Positions 8,204 through 15,369 of a stretch of DNA of 40,695 nt are shown one piece after another. The DNA lies in NCBI GenBank assembly GCA_021788645.1, contig JAJYKK010000023.1, positions 1 to 40,695 of the forward strand, in the 5' to 3' direction. Made by a program: the position numbers and the translations under genes. Source of the stretch: Pseudomonadota bacterium. Lineage in GTDB: Bacteria; Pseudomonadota; Gammaproteobacteria; Burkholderiales; JAKAFK01. The notes below the pieces were generated by a model. That model had not been told where the DNA came from and did not search any database. It saw only the letters and a list, made by a program, of their open reading frames with translations. Numbering within the stretch: position 1 is the stretch's first letter; every line of letters starts with the position of its first letter.

Positions 8204-9781
8204 ATGAACATGCGCAACGCAGTGATCGTCTTCGCAGCCGGTTTGTCCCTTCTCCTGGGCGGCTGCGCAACCCAGGTGAATCCCGGACTTCAGCCCGTAA
8301 AAGTGACGGAAACCACGGGGTGCAGTTTATGCACCGCGGCCTACCAGGGAAATCTGACGCAGGTGACCTATCTGCTGCAACATGGGGCCAATCCCAATGC
8401 CGTTTCCAACGGCAAGACACCGATCGGGTGGGCAGTATTCAGTAAAAATGGCATACGTTGGGATATCGTGCTGATGTTGCTTCAATTTCATGCCGACCCA
8501 AACATACCCATTGATAAATATGACTTCACCGCGCTGATGGGGGCGGGTCAAACCAGTACCCGTGCGCTGGAAGCACTTATAAAAGCTGGAGCAGATGTCA
8601 ATGCTCAGAGAACCTTTGGCGATACGCCGCTAATCGAAACGATAGTTGACGCAAAAAAAGATAAGGCCAGTCGCGTCGCTGATTTGTTGAAGGCCAAGGC
8701 CAACCCCAATATCCGAAACAAAAAAGGGGTCAGCGCACTCGACCTCGCCGTGGACAATCTGTGGCGGGCGCAGGGTTCACAAGAAAATCTGCCGATCATC
8801 CGGATGCTCCTGGCTGCCGGAGCGGAACCGGACAGTGCGCTCAAGCAGCTTGCCTTGCTGATGCGCCATGGTCTGGCTGCGAACGGCTCAGTTCCCCATG
8901 GCACGAAGGAGACGCTTCGTTTATTGCTCGCCTATGGGGCGAAGCCGCAGGATGTGAGGGACCCTTTTCTGCTGAGCGTCATTGGAAACCGGCCGGATCT
9001 GGCGAAGATACTCATCAACGCGGGCGATCCTGTTGATCTGGATAACAAGAGTGGTGAATCGGCAGTAGATATTGCAATCAGGAATAACAATATCAAGCAG
9101 GCCGAATTGCTGCTCGGTTTCGGGGCCGGGCTGCCTGAGGTCTACGCCAACGAAGACCCCCTGGTCGATGCTTATGCTGATGGAAACATCCCGATGGTTC
9201 GCTTAATAATCCGGCATGGCCCCTTCCAATTTTTCGGCAGTCCATATGATTGGCCGCCAAAAGAGCAGTTGATCAAAGATAAGATGGTTAAAAACAAGGC
9301 GACGGAGGCGGTCTATTTGCAGGCGGCAAAACCATTCGTCGTCCTCGCAAGAATAGAAACGTCAAAAATCAACAGAAACCTTCCTGCCAGGACGTTCAAT
9401 CGGGTATTGGAAAACTATGAGGAAGAGCCGTTGATATCACCGATATTCCGGGTAAACACTTTTTCTATCCTTGCGTTGAGGCCGGACCTTATGCCCCTTA
9501 TTCCAGAACAGGCAATCGGGGACGCAACGCTCGGGAACGCCTTGTGGAAGAAAGCCAAGTCAAGGACCGACATGATTCAGGCGGCGGATGAATATGAGAA
9601 GGCTGCAGAGCTCGCGCCATGGGTGGCTGCGTACCAACGCAACCTGTGCATCCTGGAATACGACGCGAACGAATTCAGAAGGGCAGAAATTGACTGCGGG
9701 AGCTACAGCCATGCGTTTCCATTGGACGGGCCTATGCATAGCCTATGGGTAAAAACACAAAATGTACTTAATGGTTTATGA
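8204..9781 (+). CDS. Ankyrin-repeat lipoprotein with TPR-like C-terminus
   Basis: A 525-residue protein. Its signal ends in a lipobox (LLGGC, lipidated Cys21); Ala at +2 favours the outer membrane. Ankyrin repeats run from about residue 42 to 330, for example AAYQGNLTQVTYLLQHGANP, ALEALIKAGADVNAQ, RMLLAAGAEPD and LAKILINAGDPVD. The last quarter is different: helical, with a TPR-like ADEYEKAAELAPWVAAYQRN stretch near 470-490. The start ATG 8204 follows AGGAAAGGA. It comes directly after the hydrolase-like gene. A partner-binding or immunity-like role for the hydrolase is an inference from adjacency only. The DNA here is clearly richer in A and T than the flanking core genes. Confidence 0.85.
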   Translation: MNMRNAVIVFAAGLSLLLGGCATQVNPGLQPVKVTETTGCSLCTAAYQGNLTQVTYLLQHGANPNAVSNGKTPIGWAVFSKNGIRWDIVLMLLQFHADPNIPIDKYDFTALMGAGQTSTRALEALIKAGADVNAQRTFGDTPLIETIVDAKKDKASRVADLLKAKANPNIRNKKGVSALDLAVDNLWRAQGSQENLPIIRMLLAAGAEPDSALKQLALLMRHGLAANGSVPHGTKETLRLLLAYGAKPQDVRDPFLLSVIGNRPDLAKILINAGDPVDLDNKSGESAVDIAIRNNNIKQAELLLGFGAGLPEVYANEDPLVDAYADGNIPMVRLIIRHGPFQFFGSPYDWPPKEQLIKDKMVKNKATEAVYLQAAKPFVVLARIETSKINRNLPARTFNRVLENYEEEPLISPIFRVNTFSILALRPDLMPLIPEQAIGDATLGNALWKKAKSRTDMIQAADEYEKAAELAPWVAAYQRNLCILEYDANEFRRAEIDCGSYSHAFPLDGPMHSLWVKTQNVLNGL

Positions 9782-9814
9782 ATTATCATGTGGGCCGTAA
9801 GGAGGGAAAGACGT

Positions 9815-10102
9815 ATGTGTTACTGCCGTCTGTTAATTGTGGCCTGTGCTCTGCTTTTTTCCTGTGGCGCCGCGAAGGCCGACCTTGGCAATCCGCTGTC
9901 CGGGCTGAACGGACTCACACCACCAACGCTGGATCAGCCGCAGATTCCGAAGGCACCAAATCTCCTTGACCCCACGATGAAACCGGTGCTTTCGGTGAAT
10001 CCTCGCGACCTCAAGCCACGCCGGGCGGCCAGGCCGCATGCTGCCCAACCCGTCTCCGTGCCGGCCGAAGGGGGCGCCCGCCAACCTCCAGGAAGACAAT
10101 AG
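9815..10102 (+). CDS. Small exported Pro-rich protein
   Basis: A 95-residue product with a signal peptide (CRLLIVACALLFSCGAAKA, cleavage before DLGNP; a lipobox reading LLFSC is an alternative). The mature part is Pro-rich with a basic stretch (RDLKPRRAARPHAA). The ATG at 9815 is chosen over the in-frame ATG at 9788 because GGAGG at 9801-9805 sits ten bases upstream of it. The next gene begins two bases after its stop. The family is unrecognised. Confidence 0.6.
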   Translation: MCYCRLLIVACALLFSCGAAKADLGNPLSGLNGLTPPTLDQPQIPKAPNLLDPTMKPVLSVNPRDLKPRRAARPHAAQPVSVPAEGGARQPPGRQ

Positions 10103-10104
10103 CC

Positions 10105-10677
10105 ATGATCGCCGCGAGACAAGGGTGGGTGGTTTACAGCATGTTGCTGGTGGCTGTCCCTGGCATAGGGGTTGCGGGTACCCCGAAGCCACTGGCAATC
10201 GCTCCCGTGATCGCTGCGAAATCGGCGGCGGAACCGGACTCCGGACTTTGCCAGGCAAGCACCGGATCCACAAAGGTCCGGCCTATCGAGAATGTCGTGG
10301 CTTGGGGAGCGCCAGGAAGAAAGCCCGGAGAGTATGTCCTGCATGTTAGCGGAACCGTTCCGGCGGCGGGCTGGAAGGTTTTTCTTATACCGCTTGTGCG
10401 CCAGGACAAACACGCGCGCACGGCGCTCAAGCGAGACACATTTTCCTATGAATTCGAGGGATGCCCGCCCTCGGGCTTCGCGGCAGATGTGGTAAGCAAG
10501 GTCAAGGCCAGCACAACCGTTCTTGACGAATCTACTGACGCCAGCTTTGAAGGCATCATGGTTCATGTTTACACGGGAGGCAGGGACATTGCCGAGACAG
10601 TGATACTGCCGTATCACCATGAGCCCTTGCTTGGCCCCCTAGATCCACCCACCCACAAGTTACCGCCGTTGTTGTGA
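10105..10677 (+). CDS. Exported protein of unknown function
   Basis: A 190-residue protein with an N-terminal hydrophobic segment (VVYSMLLVAVPGIGVAG) that looks like a signal peptide. The mature region contains two cysteines (GLCQAS near residue 49, EGCPPSG near 119), possibly a disulfide in the periplasm, and strand-rich segments (EYVLHVSGTVP, GWKVFLIPLV, GIMVHVYTG). It ends with a Pro/His-rich tail. It starts two bases after the preceding stop, with AGGA about 12 bases upstream. I recognise no family. Confidence 0.65.
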   Translation: MIAARQGWVVYSMLLVAVPGIGVAGTPKPLAIAPVIAAKSAAEPDSGLCQASTGSTKVRPIENVVAWGAPGRKPGEYVLHVSGTVPAAGWKVFLIPLVRQDKHARTALKRDTFSYEFEGCPPSGFAADVVSKVKASTTVLDESTDASFEGIMVHVYTGGRDIAETVILPYHHEPLLGPLDPPTHKLPPLL

Positions 10678-10726
10678 AGTCTGCCGCGCACCCGTGCAAT
10701 CAACCGTTTGAAAGGAGAATAGGTTC

Positions 10727-11065
10727 ATGCAAACCGTGAATCGATTGATGCTGATCGCCCTTGCCATCGCAGCCTGCTGCAGTGCCAATGCGGCTCGCGC
10801 GGATTCCCGGGCTGGAGCGACCAGCGGGATACCAGCGGCGAACTGCCTCACTATTGATGGAAACACCGGTCGCTGCATCAGGGATGGACAGATGCCATCA
10901 CCGCCGCCTGGTGTTCACGTGGGTACGACCAGTGACCCTAGCCCGGATTGCCAGAAGACCGATCAGAACGGCAACTGCGAGAAAGCAGACGCCGGGCCTA
11001 TTCCGGGAGTGACTTCGCTCGGTACCGGACAACACTCGGTGCCGGCCAACCAGACAGGGGATTAG
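10727..11065 (+). CDS. Small secreted cysteine-containing protein
   Basis: A 112-residue product with a clear signal peptide (LMLIALAIAACCSANAARA) and a short mature part with two similar cysteine-bearing units: NCLTIDGNTGRCIRDG and DCQKTDQNGNCEKADAG. Each has two Cys separated by an Asp/Asn/Gly-rich loop, which could be a disulfide-closed or metal-binding loop. The remainder is Gly/Pro/Ser-rich. The ribosome-binding sequence AAAGGAG lies nine bases upstream of ATG 10727. The next gene starts five bases after the stop. Function is unknown. Confidence 0.65.
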   Translation: MQTVNRLMLIALAIAACCSANAARADSRAGATSGIPAANCLTIDGNTGRCIRDGQMPSPPPGVHVGTTSDPSPDCQKTDQNGNCEKADAGPIPGVTSLGTGQHSVPANQTGD

Positions 11066-11070
11066 GGGCC

Positions 11071-11508
11071 ATGAAGCGTGAGCGCTTGGGCACGCTGTTA
11101 ATTCTGGGCACGCTCACCATGGGCAGCCAACACGCCTGGGCCGGGTCCGGCCATCCTGCCCATGCGTCTGGCCAGGCGCGATCTCACCCTGACCTCATTT
11201 TCCCGGTTCAGGAGTCCACGCAGTTGAACCTGGGCGACCTACAGATCGGTGTGGGGTACGTCGGGTACGGAGCCTATATCGCCGAAAAAGGTAACCGACG
11301 GTATGGCCTGCACGCCAGCCTCTCCATCGTGATCGACGACAAGCCCTCTTTATTCCAGCAGCCCGACGTTCACAAAGGGCAGGTCGTCTCGGTGGGCGGT
11401 TACCGGATCACCATCGTGGATATCTCGACCGAAGGCCGTGGATCTGTTGCCCTTGAGGTGAACAAGGAAAACGAACAGGGTTCCCACATGGGAGCGCGCG
11501 CCCAGTAG
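11071..11508 (+). CDS. Exported protein, paralogue A of an unrecognised family
   Basis: A 145-residue product with a signal peptide ending near HAWA (residue 24). The mature core (49-105) begins ESTQLNLGDLQIGVGYVG and ends DVHKGQV, followed by strand-like YRITIVDIS. The same core occurs in the gene at 14797; by eye about 41 of 58 positions are identical. Gly/Tyr-rich strands suggest a small beta-structured periplasmic protein. ATG 11071 is chosen because it lies five bases after the preceding stop and begins the signal peptide. I do not recognise the family. Confidence 0.7.
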   Translation: MKRERLGTLLILGTLTMGSQHAWAGSGHPAHASGQARSHPDLIFPVQESTQLNLGDLQIGVGYVGYGAYIAEKGNRRYGLHASLSIVIDDKPSLFQQPDVHKGQVVSVGGYRITIVDISTEGRGSVALEVNKENEQGSHMGARAQ

Positions 11509-11616
11509 TTGAAAAACTGTCCGATAGGCAACATCGCTCAATGTTGATCAGTTCGATGAAAAGGTGATGCAATACGCGTGGAGTGAAATGACAGCGTACA
11601 ACTAAATGGCACGACC

Positions 11617-12582
11617 ATGAAGAGACTTTATATCGCGCTACTTGTCCTCACGACCCTCTCAGCCTTACCGGCCCGGGCGGATGACTTGCTTAGCGCAACA
11701 GGGCGCTCAGACTTGGCGGCGGTGAGGTTCTTAATCGCGCAAGGGGCGGACGTCAACGCGAAGGATCGTGATGGCAGCACGGCACTGATGAATGCCGCAT
11801 CGGTGGGCGATGAAGGCGTCGTGAAGACCCTTCTAGATCACGGGGCGCACGTCAATGCCAGGGACGAGGCTGGCTGGACTGCGTTGGAAAAGGCGGCCGA
11901 TAGTGGCCACGATGATGTCGTGAACACCCTCATCGCTTACGGAGCAGACGTCAATGCAAAGGATAACGCTGGGTTTACGGCGCTGGCGAAGGCCGCACCT
12001 AAAGGCTACGACGTCATTGTGAATACCCTTCTTGCCCACGGCGCTGATGTCAATGCCAAGTGCAACATTGGCATAACGCCGCTGGAGGCTGCCGCCCTTT
12101 TCGGCCAGAACGACGTCGTGAAGACCCTCATCGCCCATGGGGCGGACGTCAATGACAACTACAATACCAAAGGCTCGGTTATTGGGAATATCGTTAACGG
12201 CACCGCGCTGAAGATGGCCGCAAGCAATGGCTACCAAGATGTCGTGAAGACCCTCATCACCCATAGGGCTGACGTCAACGTGAAGGATCACGACGGCAGC
12301 ACGGCATTGATGGATGCCGCACGCGGAGGCTACGAAGATGTCGTGAAGACTCTTCTAAACCATGGGGCGGACGTCAACACGAAGGATCTCTATGGCGAAA
12401 CCGCCCTGCAGGCGGCCGCACAGACAGAGCACGAGGACGTCATGAAGACCCTCATCGCCCACGGGGCGAACGTCCATACTGCGCTTAAGCAACTACTGGT
12501 TGACGAACGTGATCAGAAGGCCATTGCTCTACTCCTGCGCAATTGCTCGTGCGGGGGAATACCTGATCAACCCGCTCACTGA
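11617..12582 (+). CDS. Periplasmic protein made of eight ankyrin repeats
   Basis: A 321-residue protein with a signal peptide (KRLYIALLVLTTLSALPARA) followed directly by eight ankyrin repeats of about 33 residues (roughly 23-290), most with GxTAL, DVVKTLIAHGADVNAKD-type sequence. Repeat 5 carries an insert (KGSVIGNIVN). The C-terminal end has a CSC pair near residue 310. At DNA level several repeats share almost the same run around GTGAAGACCCTCATC, so they appear young or homogenised. The gene follows the preceding one by 108 nt and has no strong ribosome-binding site, so it may have its own promoter. Partner unknown. Confidence 0.88.
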   Translation: MKRLYIALLVLTTLSALPARADDLLSATGRSDLAAVRFLIAQGADVNAKDRDGSTALMNAASVGDEGVVKTLLDHGAHVNARDEAGWTALEKAADSGHDDVVNTLIAYGADVNAKDNAGFTALAKAAPKGYDVIVNTLLAHGADVNAKCNIGITPLEAAALFGQNDVVKTLIAHGADVNDNYNTKGSVIGNIVNGTALKMAASNGYQDVVKTLITHRADVNVKDHDGSTALMDAARGGYEDVVKTLLNHGADVNTKDLYGETALQAAAQTEHEDVMKTLIAHGANVHTALKQLLVDERDQKAIALLLRNCSCGGIPDQPAH

Positions 12583-12818
12583 CGACCGACGCATTCATGC
12601 CTGCTTTAATCGTAGCCCCCTCACCGACCTTGAAAATCAGGCATCACATGGGGGAAAGTTCCAGGGTCGCCCCGGCGGTCGCTGCGCAGGGGCTACGGAG
12701 ATACTCGCCCCTGTCCAGAGGAAGAAAGTCACTTTGTGGGCGCTTGGCAGGGCGGGTAGCCTAATTCTAGGCTTGGGCATCGGCGGGGCTCAGAAGTGGC
12801 GATGGCGAATGAGGTTAT

Positions 12819-13349
12819 ATGGATATGGACGTTTCCAAGGTATTGCGTGCAGCACTTTTCGCGGCTGAGAAACACAAGAATCAACGGCGAAAAGATGCCG
12901 AGGCGTCTCCTTATATCAACCACCCCATTGCGCTGGCCAACGTCCTCGCCAACGAGGGCAATGTCAGCGACAGTGAAGTGTTGTGCGCAGCTTTGCTGCA
13001 CGACACGATTGAGGATACCGACACCACGATTGAAGAATTGCGCACACACTTCGGTGAAGCCATCACGGCAATCGTCCTTGAGGTCACCGACGACAAATCA
13101 CTCCCGAAGGACGAACGTAAGCGCTTGCAGGTGATACATGCACCCCACGCCTCGCTAAAGGCGAAGCAAGTTAAACTCGCGGATAAGATCTGTAATTTAC
13201 GCGATATTCTGACCTCTCCGCCGGCCGACTGGTCGCTGGAACGGAAGCGGGCATATTTTGATTGGGCGGCCCAAGTCATTAATGGCGCGCGAGACGCCCA
13301 TCCAGGGCTCGCCAGCATCTTCGACCAACTCTATGCGCGCAAACCATAA
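12819..13349 (+). CDS. MESH1-like HD-domain (p)ppGpp hydrolase
   Basis: A 176-residue cytoplasmic HD protein. The metal-binding residues fall at H35 (YINHP), H61-D62 (LLHDTIEDTDTT) and D122 (KLADKICNLRD), matching the numbering I recall for animal MESH1; flanking sequence such as QRRKDAEASPYINHP, VTDDKSLPKDERKRLQV and FDWAAQVI also matches that family. Small alarmone hydrolases of this type remove the 3'-pyrophosphate of (p)ppGpp; MESH1 has also been reported to act on NADPH. No synthetase domain is present. GAGG at 12811-12814 supports ATG 12819 or the in-frame ATG at 12825. It is the only clearly cytoplasmic product in the accessory region and probably a separate transcription unit. Confidence 0.88.
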   Translation: MDMDVSKVLRAALFAAEKHKNQRRKDAEASPYINHPIALANVLANEGNVSDSEVLCAALLHDTIEDTDTTIEELRTHFGEAITAIVLEVTDDKSLPKDERKRLQVIHAPHASLKAKQVKLADKICNLRDILTSPPADWSLERKRAYFDWAAQVINGARDAHPGLASIFDQLYARKP

Positions 13350-13779
13350 AGTACTGCAGAAAGCCAGCGCAACCTCGGGCTTATCGGCAGAGTACCGCAA
13401 CCGATGGACATTCGGTCACGATCAATCGGAATCGTCGGTCACGATGAATCGGAATTCGCGGTCATCATGGTTCGGAATACGCAGCTGTGCACGCCACGGG
13501 CCAAGGCGGGGTGGGGCCGTGGTCATCGACAAGTGCGACAAGGAAGAAATGGGGCGGCGCGGAGCCGCACGATCATACTGAGAATATTTTCAGACAAACC
13601 CGTTCCCCCAACCCATGATGATGTCAACGGCATGCTCGTTCGGAACGCTTCTGCATATTGACGGTTGGCATTCCGCGGGAGGGCCGGTGTGTTCTGATTC
13701 GGTAACGAGGTGACTTGGGGTTCGAGCTGCAATTTACTGATTTAAGCCATTTTCGAGATTATCTCCTGGGAGGTTCAGC
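13350..13779. other. 430-nt gap with direct repeats; no supported gene
   Basis: Between the MESH1-like gene and the GTG-started gene at 13780 there is no convincing coding frame. It holds three 23-nt direct repeats (13411-13479, listed separately), and a T-arm-like GGTTCGA near 13724 without the rest of a tRNA. The promoter of the 13780 gene is probably in the A/T-rich end (about 13730-13765). Confidence 0.5.
13411..13479. repeat. Three tandem 23-nt imperfect repeats, IS21-end-like
   Basis: Units at 13411-13433, 13434-13456 and 13457-13479 share the core CGGTCAcgATnaaTCGGAAT. The first two differ in few positions and the third is more diverged. Multiple short terminal repeats of this sort are known at the ends of IS21-family elements, where the transposase binds. 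No istA or istB gene is visible nearby, so this may be an orphan end or decayed remnant. Regulatory repeats remain an alternative. Confidence 0.5.
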
Positions 13780-14427
13780 GTGCATAAAATTGTGAAGGTG
13801 TTGATTGGGATTTTGGTTGCACTGTCCGTTTCGACCTGCGTGGACGCCGTAATGCAAACCGCAGCGGCCTCGACGATTACGGTTCCGAATGATCATCTGA
13901 TTGTCCCCGGCGTACGGATGGGACCCTTCGTGCTGGGCATGACGGAGACGCAACTGTTGGCCATGGGGCAGCCGAGCAACCGTGTCGCAAGCACCCTGGT
14001 TGATAACAGCTATACGCCGGCCCATCTCATACCGGTAACTGTTTACTGTTATTGGGATCAGGTGGTCTGTGTAGAGGTAAATCAAACCAATCATCTGGTT
14101 CAAGCAGTTTACACAGAAGGGACCTATACAAACGGGTCTTGTCCTTTTAGGACTTCGTCCGGACTGACCTGTGGATCGAGTGCAGCACACGTGTCGCAAG
14201 CATTTGAACTTGGCGAGCCAGATAATAGCGAGAGTGTATACCATCCATACCTAGGTCAGAGCAGTCTGAATGGGAGGCTGATGGAACTGGGATTCCGGAA
14301 CGTCGGTGCGGGAACAGTAACGCATATCTTCTTTGTTGATGCGGGGGCCTCAATGGCGTCTCCGGTCTATACCAATGTGAGGGGAATTTCAATTACATAT
14401 TATAAATACGTTGCTGAATGGTATTAG
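13780..14427 (+). CDS. Exported protein with two BamE/OmlA-like motifs
   Basis: A 215-residue product with an N-terminal signal (KVLIGILVALSVSTC). Two segments resemble the helical motif of BamE/SmpA-type domains: GPFVLGMTETQLLAMGQPS (about 48-66) and GLTCGSSAAHVSQAFELGEP (about 128-147), each followed by strand-like sequence, suggesting a duplicated fold. Four cysteines (90, 97, 121, 131) could pair in the periplasm. The start is GTG 13780, supported by GGGAGG at 13768-13773; no upstream ATG is better. It stands alone after a 430-nt gap. Function is unknown. Confidence 0.7.
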   Translation: MHKIVKVLIGILVALSVSTCVDAVMQTAAASTITVPNDHLIVPGVRMGPFVLGMTETQLLAMGQPSNRVASTLVDNSYTPAHLIPVTVYCYWDQVVCVEVNQTNHLVQAVYTEGTYTNGSCPFRTSSGLTCGSSAAHVSQAFELGEPDNSESVYHPYLGQSSLNGRLMELGFRNVGAGTVTHIFFVDAGASMASPVYTNVRGISITYYKYVAEWY

Positions 14428-14796
14428 GCATTGATCGTGCGCCGGCTCTTCGTGATGTGCGACAGGACGTCCAAGTCGCTCTCGCGCAGTCGGTTTGAGC
14501 CGGCGCACACGTTGTGCCTCCGCCATGCGGCCGCGGCAAGGCCCCTCTGAGCGAGCGGCGCACACTTCCAGCGTGCACCGAACCCTCACCCGTATTGGCT
14601 TCACGGCGCTGTACCTCTCCGGTTTCGCCCGTCGAGGCGCGCCTTCCGCGACTATTCGCCTCGGTGTTTCGCGCCTTTCATGGCTCGCAGCGTCAGTCGG
14701 AATTCCGCCAAAGGCGACACAGTTATTAGTGCAGCACGGCTTGTACATATTCTTTGCCGTCGACACGATTGGCCAACGATAAATAGACCTGGATAC
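14428..14796. other. 369-nt gap with a long inverted repeat; no supported gene
   Basis: No credible coding frame is seen on either strand. A perfect 12-bp inverted repeat (GTGCGCCGGCTC at 14437-14448 and its complement at 14497-14508) encloses 48 nt and could act as a transcript-end stem, a small structured RNA or a remnant of a mobile-element end. The right part should contain the promoter for the gene at 14797. Confidence 0.45.
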
Positions 14797-15150
14797 ATGA
14801 AGCGAGGATGTTTGGCGGCACTGTTGCTCCTCAGCCTGGCCCTCGTCGGCGGTCCTCCCTCATGGGCGGTCTCCGCTCCGCCTCCGGTCCGTGAAATTGC
14901 CTTCGTGGGCGAGGAATCCACGCAGTTGAATCTGGCTGAACTCAGCATCGGCGTGGGGTATGTCGGTGGCGGCCCCGCCATCGATGACAAGGGCGTCCGG
15001 CGAAACGGGCTGCACGCGAGCATCGACATATCGATCGAGGACAAACCATCTCTGTACCGGCAACTGGATGTGCACAAAGGGCAGGTCATTCGGATGGACC
15101 GCTACCTCTTGTTCCATCACCATGCTTACTGTGTACTCCTTCTAGGTTAA
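14797..15150 (+). CDS. Exported protein, paralogue B; C-terminus probably frameshifted
   Basis: A 117-residue product with a signal peptide (CLAALLLLSLALVGGPPSWA). The core at 40-96 (STQLNLAELSIGVGYVGGG to DVHKGQV) is about 70% identical by eye to the protein at 11071. After RYLLF (about 15101-15115) similarity stops and the sequence becomes HHHAYCVLLLG. A +1 shift at that point would read ITMLTVYS, loosely resembling the ITIVDIS of the paralogue, so a frameshift may have shortened it; even the shifted frame ends soon after. ATG 14797 is chosen because the signal peptide begins there. Function unknown. Confidence 0.6.
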   Translation: MKRGCLAALLLLSLALVGGPPSWAVSAPPPVREIAFVGEESTQLNLAELSIGVGYVGGGPAIDDKGVRRNGLHASIDISIEDKPSLYRQLDVHKGQVIRMDRYLLFHHHAYCVLLLG

Positions 15151-15161
15151 CGGGTAAGGTT

Positions 15162-15191
15162 AGATCGCGAGAGCGAAGCGAGCCGCGATCT
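15162..15191. terminator. Stem-loop between convergent genes
   Basis: AGATCGCG (15162-15169) pairs with CGCGATCT (15184-15191) around a 14-nt loop. It lies 11 nt past the stop of the paralogue-B gene, between it and the convergent AraC-type gene. No T-run follows, so termination is an inference from position. Confidence 0.35.
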
Positions 15192-15369
15192 GAACCGGCC
15201 TCAGGTGGCGCGTGCGCGACTCGAGACGGACTCGGCCATCCGCGAACGAGATCTTCTGCAAAGCGCGTCCCCGCCGGGTAACGCTGGGCGCTGAAACTGG
15301 GCTTCCTCCAAGTGGTCGCGGCTCTCGCGAGGCCGCAACAGGCCGCCCGCGTGTGCACTATCGCCCACC

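Noticed and set aside
12583-12818. Possible small gene starting at ATG 12617
   Set aside because: Arg/Ser-rich frame without ribosome-binding site, signal peptide or homology; treated as intergenic.
13411-13479. CRISPR array
   Set aside because: The 23-nt units abut each other without spacers and degenerate quickly; no cas genes are present.
13715-13740. T-arm-like GGTTCGA suggesting a tRNA
   Set aside because: No acceptor stem, anticodon arm or D-arm could be fitted around it.
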